Below are positions 1 to 9,827 of a stretch of 64,000 bases of DNA, one piece after another. The DNA is from Ampelomyces quisqualis (Eukaryota; Ascomycota; Dothideomycetes; Pleosporales; Phaeosphaeriaceae). Made by a program: the position numbers and the translations under genes. How positions within the stretch are numbered: the stretch's first letter is position 1; each line of letters starts with the position of its first letter. The notes under the pieces are model-generated. The model ran no database searches. It saw only the letters and a program-made list of their open reading frames with translations, and was not told the origin of the DNA. Where the stretch lies: NCBI GenBank assembly GCA_018398575.1, contig JAGTXZ010000010.1, positions 1,178,001 through 1,242,000 of the forward strand, given 5' to 3'.

Positions 1-411
1 TTGTTGCGCGGATAGTCGCGTACGAGGGGATTATTCGCATGACAGGAAACCAGAGTAAGTACTAGATCTGAATTAGTTGTACGCGCTGTCCGGAAGAAAT
101 CATAGAGCACTTGTCAGAGAGTTGTTCGATTTACTGCTAGGAGAATTATAGATCAATGTATTTATTGAGTCGATCCAAAACGCACACCACCTAAATCCTT
201 CAATCATCGCGCATGAAATAAGGGATATACAAGGGCGTTGGATCCGCGCGTACTCTGATAAAAAAAAAGACGCATGCGGTGCGGAGGATGGAGTGTTTGG
301 ACTCCACTTTGTTCATGGCTGTGGCCCACAGCCAATGCCACGTCGCTGCGAGAACAGCTGGATCATGGCTCTTCAGTCTGTCTGGTCCGAATATCGTCTA
401 GTCCACGGAGT
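1..411. other. intergenic, no gene seen
   Basis: I see no convincing coding region here. A short A-run lies near 263. The stretch is downstream of the minus-strand Mpv17-family gene that ends at 412, so it probably holds that gene's 3' UTR. Confidence 0.5.
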
Positions 412-1360
412 CTAGTAACGTGATCGGTCATCTGAGCGCATATCAGGGCGCATATCGGGGCGCATATCGGGGCGCATATCGGGGCGCATGTCAGGTCGCA
501 TATCAGGCCGTCCATAGTCGTCCCCTGGGCGTCCCCCGAGAGTGCTCCTTCCGCTGCCGTCGCCGTAGTGCTTCCGCCTTAGAGCAGCGAGCCTCTTCTT
601 CTTGGTGTGTGCATTGATGTAAGTGCCAATGATGAATCCGATGATGTTGAAGAACGGCACCCATGTGGTCTCTGGGAGGAATTGCTGGGCGAAAGCCAGC
701 GAGATGGGGGACACGATCCAGCTCACCTTCATGACGGGCCAGAAGCCAGCCTTGACGGTCGCGCGGACCTGGTGGAACGTGCGGGCGCCTGCGATAAGCG
801 CCATTGACACGAGGTACACGCTGTTCTGGATGGGGGAGATCTGGAGTCGTTAGTCGGGCAAGACGCGCGGGGGCGCACAATGCACGTACGATCAGATTGC
901 TGACGAGAATCTGGAGGATCTTTGCCTTCAAGCTCTTGCGGCCCTGGAAGACCTTCTGGAGCAGGCTGATGAGGACGTGGCCCAGGGGCGCGCTCACCAG
1001 CGCGCCGTACAGGGCCATCTTGGGGACACGCGAGGTGAAGTAGTGGCCGCTCTTGCTCCGGTCATGCGCGATCCACGAGGCGAGGAACTCCTGCAGGCCA
1101 GAGAGGGTGCCGGACGTCAGCATCTTGGTGCGCAGCGGGTTGCTCTGCAGCTGCTTCAGATACGCCTGGCACGTGGGCAGTCAGTGATGGTCCTGTACAC
1201 TCGGCCACCGCGCCACACTCACCACGAGATAGCCGTTGGGGCCGCCGCCCTTGGTGAGCGCCTGCCCGACTTCGTGCAGCAGGTCGTCCTTGCCCTTGGC
1301 GGCGCCGGCGGCCGCATCGGACACGGTCTTGGTCGCCTCCTTTTCGAACTTGACCGACAT
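412..1360 (-). CDS. Mpv17/PMP22-family membrane protein with RPDM-repeat tail
   Basis: Three exons, 1360-1223, 1165-890 and 840-412, join in phase 0 into a 280-residue protein. The introns have GTGAGT..CAG and GTACGT..CAG ends. The N-terminal segment YLKQLQSNPLRTKMLTSG and the later SWIVSPISLAFAQQFLPE and VPFFNIIGFIIG segments match the Mpv17/PMP22 family of small four-helix membrane proteins of peroxisomes and mitochondria (family knowledge). The start ATG at 1360 opens exon 1 in frame. The C-terminus carries six perfect RPDM tetrapeptides followed by RSDDRSRY, an addition I do not know from the family core. Organelle assignment is not decidable here: a peroxisomal PMP22-like or a vacuolar/mitochondrial paralogue are both possible. 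Family call firm, exact orthologue not. Confidence 0.87.
439..510 (-). repeat. 12-bp coding tandem repeat (six RPDM units)
   Basis: Six near-identical 12-bp units, on the plus strand close to gcgcatatcggg, encode Arg-Pro-Asp-Met six times at the end of the Mpv17-family protein. The units differ only at synonymous positions. Copy number is a likely length polymorphism between strains (inference). Confidence 0.85.
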
Positions 1361-2487
1361 GGCGCGCTCAATCGTGTGCGGCGCGGGTAGACGGGGAGCG
1401 GGCGCGAGCAGCGACGTGGTGGGCGGCGGGTGGTGAGGGGGGGGGGGCGAGGGGGAAATGGGGGAGGTTGTTGTCGATGGCTGGGGACGGCAACACGCTT
1501 CCTCGGCCCAACCTGCTTTACCAAGTCACTCGCGCTATGCCCGACTGGTGCGAGACTCGACAACAACAACAACGCGGGTGGACCTCGGATCTTGATCTTG
1601 GCTACGGAGCAGTCTGCAGAGTACCGGGTACGGAGTACATAGTGACTATCTGCGGGTGATGGGTGTGTTCGTGTGTCTAGACCTTGCCTCTGCCACTCTT
1701 ACACATACACGCGACCCCATCCCGTGCTTTGGAGGCGATCGGATATGTGCATAACGGATACGACGTCGGCATCCGCCGGGCTACCTTGCACTCGACCATG
1801 ACAACGGCACATTTGTCGCGTCTTCATAACAGCCTTTGTCCCAGTGGTCTACACGGCCTGTACTCTGCTCGGGGTTGGTTGCATACTGTCAGGCGGTAAG
1901 AGGTTGGTCCTTTGTGCATCTATCGATCCATGTCTCGAGCCAAGCCATGCTCATTTCTCATTTCCATACTCCAAAACCCTTCTCCTCCATGCTCGTCGTC
2001 ATCTCTTCGACTGTTCCCCGCGTTGCTCTTGATGCCACGTGGGTCGACATCTCGCTGGACGCCTTCGTGTCTGCGCGTAGTCATCAATCCGTTTGCATTG
2101 TCTCGCTAGCAATTCCATCCTTCACCACCCCAGGGTCCAACTGCTTCGGAAAAAGAGAACCCGCACATCTGGACGGGTCAGTGCTCGTTGCTCGCCATGA
2201 CTGTGACCCGGGGCCGGGTGACACAGCGCGGATGGCTGCAATGTGAAAGTCGTTTTACAAGAGCTGTTCCCCACCTTTTCTGTTTGCTGGAGTCGTCTAC
2301 AACAGGCTGGCAGCACGACGACATGGCCCGCTGAAACGCTCTTTCCCATTTCGCTGTCCATCACGCTAGCACCACACCGCGCCTGCCTCTGGTGATCCAC
2401 CACAACCACTCCCTTGTCTCGCGCGCCCTCCACTTTTTGGACACCCACCTGCACGATAGCCACCACATCCACCTCGCGTGGCACACC
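1361..2487. other. intergenic between divergent genes
   Basis: About 1.1 kb separates the Mpv17-family start from the first likely ATG of the next gene. It holds a G-run near 1437-1447, a CAA run near 1561-1572 and one copy of the TACGGAGTA motif at 1629-1637. Open frames here are short, Ser/Pro-poor and without recognisable domains, so I treat it as a bidirectional promoter region. Part of it may be 5' UTR of the downstream gene. Confidence 0.5.
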
Positions 2488-4013
2488 ATGCGAGTAGCCA
2501 AGGCCCGCAAGATGCCGAAGCGCAACCGTGCCCCAAACTGTACTCACCTGGACATGGACCGTGTCTATGGCCGCAACCAGGACTGCGAAGTCTGTGGCCG
2601 CCCGCCCTCAATTGGCTTTCTATACGAGTGCCGGCAAGACTGGGCCACGCCGTCACTCCGCGACATGCTTCTGGCCACCCAAGGCGAAGACGAGGCCGAC
2701 GTCGCCAAGTCAGACACGCGACTGCAGCTCGAGTGGCTTGGGCTGAGTGAAAGTGTCATTCGGGCCGCAGAGCAGGGCCACTACACCCCGGCACAGGTCG
2801 AGAAGCTCAAGACACAGAAGAAGGACCTCCGCGAGACCATTTCAGACTCTCTCCAGGGCAGTCAGATCAACGACGCCGCAGCCAAGCTGGCAGCTCTCGA
2901 CCAGACACCTTCCAACAACGACGGCTCGACCAATAGTGCACCTCGGAATGACACAGTAAGTGAGCTTGAGAAGTTTCTCGCCAGATTCTCTGTGTGATCA
3001 GTCAGCCAAAATACACGCACACTAGCCTAACACACAGCCAGGGCCCTCCACCGTGCGTCCTCAAGGCATGTCATACCTGTCGTCCATACTACCGGGACCG
3101 CGTCTACATCTCCTTCCAGTCTGTTTTGGAGGCCGACTTCGCCCCAATAACACGAGACGACGTCACAGTCCTCCCCACCAAGTCGGCGCAGATCATGAGA
3201 AGCATCGGCAACGTCACTACCTCTCTTCCTTCTTTCACGACATCCAACACTTCTCGACGTAGCCTGCCCACGTCTACCTCACTAGCTGCATCCACTGAGG
3301 CGCCGCCTACAGCTTCGACAGAGACAACCACGTCGAGCGGTCTCACCTTCAAGACCACACAGACCGATCTCGATGCCATCTCTGCACAGCGCCATCCGCA
3401 ACGCCGCTTCTACAAAATTGGCCATCGCAACTCCGGTGACATTGCCCGCGATCTGTCCCGCCAGCCCACCCTTCTCACTCGACATGGTCTTCGGTCAGCT
3501 ATTCACGGCATCTTCCGACCCACTAGGGACGCAAGCTCCTCCGGCTCCAACATCACGCTGCCTGTCCCTCGGACTGGCACAGTGCGCAACTCAAGTGATG
3601 GCCAGGACGTGGGCGACTTTGATCTTCCCGCATTGCGAAAAGTGAGGAGAGAAAAGGAGCGCATGGAGGTCAAGAAGGGCACGTATGTCGTTGGGTACGA
3701 GGGCGTACAGGCCACGCCTTCAACTTGTCCACGCCAACCTCCTGGTGCCTGGACATCGAGTAGCGCGAATGATACTAGCGGCACCGATGACTCAATGTAC
3801 TCTGTGTACTCGTATGCATCCGAAGGAAGCGAAGTCGTTGTCGAGGGCGGTGTCGCGCTCACAGAAGAAGCAGTCGAGACACACACGCCTGATATCTTGG
3901 CTGCTGATGTGTCGCCTGCACTCAAGCATGCAGTCGTGGTTAGGGATGCGGAGATGAATGGTACCGATGATGAGGACGATGGCGGATTACACAGTATAAT
4001 GGCACAGGTTTGA
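2488..4013 (+). CDS. conserved-looking protein of unknown function with paired Cys motifs
   Basis: Two exons, 2488-2955 and 3042-4013, join in phase 0 (donor GTAAGT, acceptor CCAG). The product is about 479 residues; starts at 2392 or 2512 are also open. I do not recognise a named family. The N-terminus has a Cys-rich block, NCTHLDMDRVYGRNQDCEVC followed by GRPPSIGFLYECRQD. Across the splice junction is a second one, PCVLKACHTCRPYYRDR. Together these five to seven cysteines could bind zinc (inference). Between them lies a polar helical stretch with QVEKLKTQKKDLRE. The remaining 280 residues are Ser/Thr-rich and acidic, typical of disordered fungal regulatory proteins. There is no signal peptide or membrane segment. 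Confidence applies to the gene, not to any function. Confidence 0.65.
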
Positions 4014-4271
4014 GTCGATCGGAAGCTGTGCGTAGGCGGTGGTCATTGGCTTTGGGAACAGGCATATCGGGTCCGTGGGGCTGCATCACTGTTACACTCG
4101 ACTTGGCGTAGTGGTAGACTTTCAGGCAAGCAATTGCCAAGCGATGGCCAATGGGAAACATTTATACCCACCCTACCCTTACATGATGCCGTTGCGACGC
4201 GATGAAATCGTTGGATTGCATCTGGTCATGCCTTGTGTCAGTCCTACAAGCCCCTCTTCTCATCATACACT

Positions 4272-6002
4272 CTACCTCCTGCCCAACTTCCACCTCGCAA
4301 TCCTGGTCTGAATATCCTCCCACGCAAAATCCTTCCTCTTCAACCCCTCCATGTCGCCCTCCTGCAACACCACCGTCGGGGCCCCACTCCCACCCCCGAG
4401 ATTCCTAACCTCGCCCCCAAACACCTGTTTCGCAACCCTCCTCAAATCCGCCACCGTCACGTCTTCAATCTTGCTGCACATTTCCTTGACGCCGACCTTG
4501 CGACCGTGAACCTGGACCTGCCTGCCCAGATCCTCGAGCTCGACCATGCGCGACTCCAAATTCATGAGCAGACTGGAGCGCAGCTGATTTTTCGCGCGCT
4601 GGACCTCGGCTTGCTTGAGCGCAGCGTAGCCCGTGTCGTCGGCCAGGGATTTGAGTTCGCGACACATGACTTCGAGCATGTGCGCGACGTGCGAGGGCGC
4701 GCACGACGACGCTATGCCGAAGAGGCCCGAGTCCGTGTACGAGTGGTTGAAGGCGATGCAGGACTCCACCCAGCCGTGTTGGTTGAGCACGTTGGTGTAG
4801 AGGCGCGAGTACATGCCTTTTCCGGGGCCGCCCGCGGAAAAGGAACCGCCGCCGCCGAGGAGCGTTTGTAGCGTGGCCAGCGCGTAGATGTCGGGCGAGG
4901 AGATGGGGAGGGCTTCGAAAGCGAGGTGGATGTGGGAGAGGCGGGGGTGCGAGGGGTTGAGGGGTGGCGGGATGGCGGGGAGGGTGAGGAAGCCGCCAGT
5001 GTAGGTGGAGGGAATGGAAGTGTCGATCGGGGGGAAGTTGAGGTCGAAGGAGGTGTTGACTGAGGCGTTGGATGTGGCGGATGTGGATAGGTTTTTGAAA
5101 AAGGGGATTTTCGAGAGGAGTTTGGAGGTTTGCGGCGGGGCACCCGTGGGGGTTGGGTGGTCTGCTGTGAAAGTTTGTTGGGGTGCGGAGCGTGATGCTG
5201 AGGTGTCGTTGTTCTCTAGGCCAGGGAGTGCGGGTCCTTGACCTTTCGCCATGTCGCCAAAGTATTGCTCTGACAATTTGACGGCCTCATTGTGGTCTAC
5301 GCCGGCGAAAGCGACGACTATCCGCTCAGGCTTGTAGAACTGCCTGCGGTATGCTTCGACGACATGGCGGTTGATGTAGGGCAATCGCTCCTTGGGACAC
5401 AGCAGTGGGTTGCCCAGCGTGTTGTCCTTGTATGCTGCCATGTGCACAAGCTCAGGCAATATCAGCTCCGGCTTGCTCCAGATCTCTCCAATCTCGTAGT
5501 CGGCTGTCTCGAGCTGCTGCTGCACTTCGTCTTCGGTGATGAGCGGGTCGCGGATCGTTTCGGCGAGGAGTCCAACGGTGGTGGGCACTGCCGAGTTGAA
5601 GGTAGCCGACTGGTACATGAGTGACTCCCTCGAGGATGCACACTGTATGTTTCCCCCCAGCGACTCCATCTTCTCCACCATATGGTCGCCCGACGTGCCG
5701 CGTGTCGACTTGAACGCTAGCCGGTCGATAATGTGACTTAATCCCCGCAATGCATCATTCTCGTACCGCGACCCGGCATCGACATAGACACCAATGCCGG
5801 AAAAGTGCCCGGGCAGGGCTTCGGTCGCGACCCGGATGCCATTTGGCAGTGTGGTGATTTGATCGAGTTCGACAGGGTCCTTCTCTTCCGCGACCGCCGT
5901 GGCCAGCCCTCTCCTGCCGCTGCACTGTGCTGGTCTGGCGAGAGACGATGAGGCCTGCGACAGTCGCCGCGACAATGGGCGTACGGTGGGCGGTCTCAGC
6001 AT
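4272..6002 (-). CDS. MAS2: mitochondrial processing peptidase, alpha subunit
   Basis: A single open frame of 576 residues, in the size range of fungal alpha-MPP. This M16-family subunit pairs with beta-MPP in the mitochondrial matrix to remove presequences. The N-terminus is rich in Arg and Ser and lacks acidic residues up to RRGLATAVAEE, which looks like a matrix targeting signal. ITTLPNGIRVATEALPG opens the peptidase fold. The zinc-binding HxxEH of the beta subunit is replaced by HIIDR in GLSHIIDRLAFKSTRG, as expected for the non-catalytic alpha subunit. The substrate-binding glycine-rich loop is present as LLGGGGSFSAGGPGKGMYSR. A Pro/Ser-rich insertion of about 80 residues sits between the two halves. 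The gene diverges from the FHA-RING gene at 6538. Confidence 0.95.
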   Translation of the reverse strand: MLRPPTVRPLSRRLSQASSSLARPAQCSGRRGLATAVAEEKDPVELDQITTLPNGIRVATEALPGHFSGIGVYVDAGSRYENDALRGLSHIIDRLAFKSTRGTSGDHMVEKMESLGGNIQCASSRESLMYQSATFNSAVPTTVGLLAETIRDPLITEDEVQQQLETADYEIGEIWSKPELILPELVHMAAYKDNTLGNPLLCPKERLPYINRHVVEAYRRQFYKPERIVVAFAGVDHNEAVKLSEQYFGDMAKGQGPALPGLENNDTSASRSAPQQTFTADHPTPTGAPPQTSKLLSKIPFFKNLSTSATSNASVNTSFDLNFPPIDTSIPSTYTGGFLTLPAIPPPLNPSHPRLSHIHLAFEALPISSPDIYALATLQTLLGGGGSFSAGGPGKGMYSRLYTNVLNQHGWVESCIAFNHSYTDSGLFGIASSCAPSHVAHMLEVMCRELKSLADDTGYAALKQAEVQRAKNQLRSSLLMNLESRMVELEDLGRQVQVHGRKVGVKEMCSKIEDVTVADLRRVAKQVFGGEVRNLGGGSGAPTVVLQEGDMEGLKRKDFAWEDIQTRIARWKLGRR

Positions 6003-6075
6003 GTCTCTCGGGCGTAGTGGTGGTTGTGGTGACGACGGCAGACTGGGGACAAAATTTCGACATGACGCAGCATGT

Positions 6076-6116
6076 CACGTGCAGCTTCATGTCACGTGCC
6101 AGCCCCATGTCACGTG
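6076..6116. promoter_or_regulatory. three regularly spaced CACGTG E-boxes
   Basis: CACGTG occurs at 6076-6081, 6093-6098 and 6111-6116, each inside a repeated catgtcacgtgc unit, with 17- and 18-bp spacing. It lies 74 bp upstream of the MPP-alpha ATG and about 420 bp upstream of the FHA-RING gene. CACGTG is the palindromic core site of bHLH factors such as Cbf1 or Pho4 relatives (general knowledge); the factor here is unknown. Confidence 0.6.
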
Positions 6117-6537
6117 CTAGCCTCATGTCAACAGTCACCCGTTGTCCGGCTACTCATGTGCGGAGGTGCGCCGCAAGAATACATAGCCCGGCGGCTGCGT
6201 GCTCAACCGCCGGGGCCGTGGGAACCAGAGCGCGAGCCCGACTTGAGCGTCACCTGAGGCTGCACCCCTTCACCGGAAGCACTTGGCTGTTACCGTTGAT
6301 GTCGCCTTGCACGTGCTCGTCCCGTCGCAGTCCAGACTGTCCCAGCGGCAGCTTGCTACTCCTCATCGCCTCCTTGGCAGCATCACCACTCCCTGAGTTT
6401 CCAATCGCCCTCGCAGTTCCCCTCCGTTGCCCTCTGCAGACTGGCATCCTGGGGCGCAGGTAGTTGTGCAAACGGGCTGTCTGTGCTGCGTTGCCTCTCA
6501 AACGTCGTCGGAGCCCCCTTCACCCAGTCCGCTTGTT

Positions 6538-8357
6538 ATGTTCACAGCCCCGGCACCAGCCGCTCCTACCGTCGCCGCGACAGCCCTTTCACCGCACTCG
6601 CCCTCGCCCCGCCCGGCCGGGCGACGAGGCTTGAGTTTCCTCAGGAATCTGCATCTGCACGCAAGCGGCGCCTCCGACGCCGCCCCCAAGACACGGCCAC
6701 GCGCTTCCACACACACCCCGCCTGCCTCGCCGTCCCTCGCAACTTCCTCCCAGCCTGCCACCGCGCGACCGCCTCCACCGTCGCGCAGACAGACCGACAC
6801 CAACGCCCGTCACCCGCCCTCGGCGAGCGACTCCCCGCCTGCGTCGCCCGCCAGCATGACGAGAAACCGCGCAGAGGCCGCTGCACCGCAGCTTTCCGTG
6901 CGCAACAACGCCGGACCGACGCCGGCGCCTACGTTTGGGCCGCCAACCACAGACGTCCCTGAGCAGCCTGGAGCCGAGGATGCCCCAGCCGTGAAACATC
7001 TGCCCTCGATTCGATTCATCCCGCATCAGGACCCCAGGGCCGGGCGACCATCGCTGCAATTCCCTACCATCAACCGCACCTTGCCCGACGAGTCGTCCAT
7101 CATCCGAGTCGGCCGGTACTCCGAGCGCGACAACGCACCCGAGCACGCCCCGAGCATGCCATCGGCGGCAGCGGTCGGGTTCAAATCGAAAGTCGTGAGC
7201 CGCAAGCACTGTGAGCTTTGGTGTAAGGATGGCAGCTGGTACATCAAAGATGTCAAGAGCTCGTCGGGCACATTTCTAAACCACATTCGGTTGAGTCAGC
7301 CAAACATCGAGTCGAAACCCTTCAGGATAAAGGACGGAGACATTATCCAGCTTGGAATAGACTTCCGTGGTGGAGAAGAAATGATCTTCAGATGTGTCAA
7401 GATCCGCGTCGAGTGTAACCGTGGTTGGCAGCAGGGGCTGAATAAGTTCAAGTATGTCTGGTTTCCACGTGCTGTAGACCACGACCTGACCACGACAGCA
7501 AACAAACACACCAAAGACTGCGGAATCTTGCCAAGACGAAGCAGGACGGCGACAGTGCCTCAACACACACGTCCGAATGCGCCATTTGCCTGATGTCGAT
7601 AGCAGTAGGTACTCTACAATACTACGTTGCAGGAACACTGACCTTGCTGTAGCCATGCCAGTCACTATTTGTGGCGCCTTGCTCACACGTCTGGCATTAC
7701 AAGTGCATTCGCCCGATTTTGAACGGGCCGACGTGGCCGAACTTTCTATGTCCGAATTGCAGGGCAGTCGCTGATCTGGAAGAGGACGTGGAAGATTCGC
7801 CTGATTTCGACGACTGGGACGAGGATGCCGACCAACCAAACGGGGGCTCAACGGCCAAAGTCGAGCCTTCAACAGGCGACCGACACGTTACCCCGCGTGC
7901 ATCCATGGTACCCATGGACGCGCAAGCCCCAGTGAACGGCACCATCGAAGACGATGGTGGCGTCAGGATGAGCGAGTTGCAGCAATCAATGACCAACTTC
8001 AGCGTATCTGACTCTCTGGATGGCGTCGTCAGCCAGCCTACAATACATCCTCAAACCCCAGAACGCCGCGCAGAGCCTCCAACATCGTCTGTCACGCAAC
8101 CAGTGCAGATCAACTTCACAAGCGCGAACGAGTTCTCTGGGTTATCGCCAATGTTTCCGGACAACCACGATGGTCTGACACCAGACCGCGTACCCGAAGG
8201 GCCAATGACTCCAAGAAACGACGCTGGCCCATTCGTTCTCGATGGCAGCGCAGGACGAGCGGCGGGTAGTCGTCTGCATGACACTTCCCCCGGGGGCTCG
8301 GATTCTGGAAGCACGCGGAGCGGAAGCGGGGCGCCTAGTCTCCCACTGCGCAGCTAA
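6538..8357 (+). CDS. dma1: FHA-RING E3 ubiquitin ligase, Dma1/Chf family
   Basis: Exons 6538-7451, 7499-7604 and 7653-8357 join cleanly into 574 residues. An N-terminal Ser/Pro-rich disordered region of about 170 residues precedes an FHA domain (about 175-290) with SRKHCELWCKDGSWYIKDVK and SSSGTFLNH, the phosphothreonine-binding core. Splicing then gives NKQTHQRLRNLAKTKQDGDS and a RING-H2 domain: ECAICLMSIAPCQSLFVAPC, SHVWHYKCIRPIL and FLCPNCRAVADLEE, with all eight zinc ligands. FHA followed by RING in this order defines the Dma1/Dma2 ligases, which act in spindle-position and septation control in yeasts (family knowledge). The last 190 residues are acidic and Ser/Pro-rich with several SP/TP sites. 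It shares its upstream region with MPP-alpha. Confidence 0.93.
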
Positions 8358-8660
8358 ACTGAGTGTCTGTTGTCATTGTCTTGCTCTCTTCTTTTTGTAT
8401 TTCGCTGGCTATCTTGCATATCTTCTGGCGCGAATCGGGTTTCATGGAGCTTTCACGGGTCATACAAACATTTATGAGATTTTCTTGTAGTAATTTTGGT
8501 TATTACATATTTACCTGGGGAAGATGGTAGTGAAGGCGATGGAGTGGCTAATGTTGTATTTGGAATCCACTTGATAGATCAAAGCATCTCGTCTTTTGTA
8601 TTTACTGAATTGACTGCTGGTGCACGCTCCAATCATTCAGGCCCCCCCCCTACACAGATA

Positions 8661-9827
8661 CTAATCAAACATGCCTCCCATGGCCCTCCCCTCGTGACTC
8701 GCCTTCCACTCCTCCAACAACACCATCACCTCCTGCCTAGTGTCCTCGATGATCCCATCCATTTTAATATCATTCTTGTCATACCCAAACGGATCCTCCA
8801 ACTGCACGCCAATGCCCTCGATCCCGTACAATGTAAACCCAACAATCGCCACAATAGGAATACTCCACCAGCCGTAATCATCCACAATCGCAAACGGCAG
8901 CACACACGTGAACAGCGCGAGGACCTGTTTCTGGTGAATCAAGTGCGCCACAGGAATGGGCGTGGAGCGAATCGTTTCCATTTTACCGTATGCGTCGACA
9001 AGGCTGTTGAGCTGCACCGTCATCTGCGAGGCGAGCGGCGCGTGGAACCATGCGCGGTCGACGCCGCGGCGCAGGTAGCTTTCGACGAGGACGGTGAGTT
9101 GCAGCGGGAGACCTAGGCCTTGGTCTTCGTAGCCCATTAGCCCTGACGGCAGGAGCGAGACGTAGTCGTCTTTTTTGGTGGGGATGGACCCGGAGCCGTT
9201 TTCGAGCGTGGCGGCTGAGTCGGAGAGGAGGGGCGTCGAGGCTGTGGGCGTGGCGGGCGTGGAGTAGCTTCTGTCGGTGTAGCTGGGTCGGCGGGAGACG
9301 GGTTGCGAGCGTGCGAATGCGTTGGGGTGGGGTGGGAGCGATGCGAGGCTTGCGGGGGGGATGTTGAATTCAGCACGGAGGTTATGTTTGATTGCGTACA
9401 GGACTGCGACGAGGCAGCGGACTACTTTTTCTGTGTCTCGCTTCTCGGCCTCGGTCGCTTTGCCTTCTTTGTTGCGGCTGTTGACTAGGCATATTCGTGC
9501 CAGGTTGCGCACGCTTGTGCCGATGGTGGTGAGGCAGTTTCGTCCGGTCCAGAACCGGTCGTAGCTTGTGCTGTTGCGGAATACCAGCATCAAGCCCACG
9601 ACAATGCTGAGGGAGGGTATTATGGTAGAGGGAATGTTGATAGAGTCCCAGACGTAGGTATCGAGGTAGACGATCAGGACCGTGAAGAGGGAGTGAAGGA
9701 GCACAGGGAGTGCGATGATGTCGTGGACGGCGCCCTTGGCGAATCGCAGCACCAGAGGAAGTCGTCGGGGCTTCTTGCGGCACGCGTGGGCAAGCGGGTA
9801 CGTCGGACGGCGCGGGGGTTGCGACAT
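8661..9827 (-). CDS. bestrophin-like (UPF0187) anion channel
   Basis: A single frame of 388 residues. Family hallmarks are VVGLMLVFRNSTSYDRFWTG near residues 75-95, the helix with RNLARI, and in the C-terminal half PIPVAHLIHQKQVLALF, PFAIVDDYGWWSIP and GIEGIGVQLEDPFGYDKND. These fit the bestrophin/UPF0187 fold, a family of chloride channels (family knowledge). Four hydrophobic segments are visible, near 35-55, 65-85, 290-305 and 310-335. A Ser/Thr/Pro-rich loop of about 60 residues (about 170-230) is inserted in the middle. It may be plasma-membrane or organellar; the sequence does not decide. Confidence 0.88.
   Translation of the reverse strand: MSQPPRRPTYPLAHACRKKPRRLPLVLRFAKGAVHDIIALPVLLHSLFTVLIVYLDTYVWDSINIPSTIIPSLSIVVGLMLVFRNSTSYDRFWTGRNCLTTIGTSVRNLARICLVNSRNKEGKATEAEKRDTEKVVRCLVAVLYAIKHNLRAEFNIPPASLASLPPHPNAFARSQPVSRRPSYTDRSYSTPATPTASTPLLSDSAATLENGSGSIPTKKDDYVSLLPSGLMGYEDQGLGLPLQLTVLVESYLRRGVDRAWFHAPLASQMTVQLNSLVDAYGKMETIRSTPIPVAHLIHQKQVLALFTCVLPFAIVDDYGWWSIPIVAIVGFTLYGIEGIGVQLEDPFGYDKNDIKMDGIIEDTRQEVMVLLEEWKASHEGRAMGGMFD

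Noticed and set aside
439..510. Regular repeats as a CRISPR array
   Set aside because: The 12-bp units are contiguous with no spacers and encode a peptide repeat in a eukaryotic gene.
1684..2246. Open frames of 60 to 136 codons between the first two genes
   Set aside because: Overlapping frames with chance-like composition and no family features.
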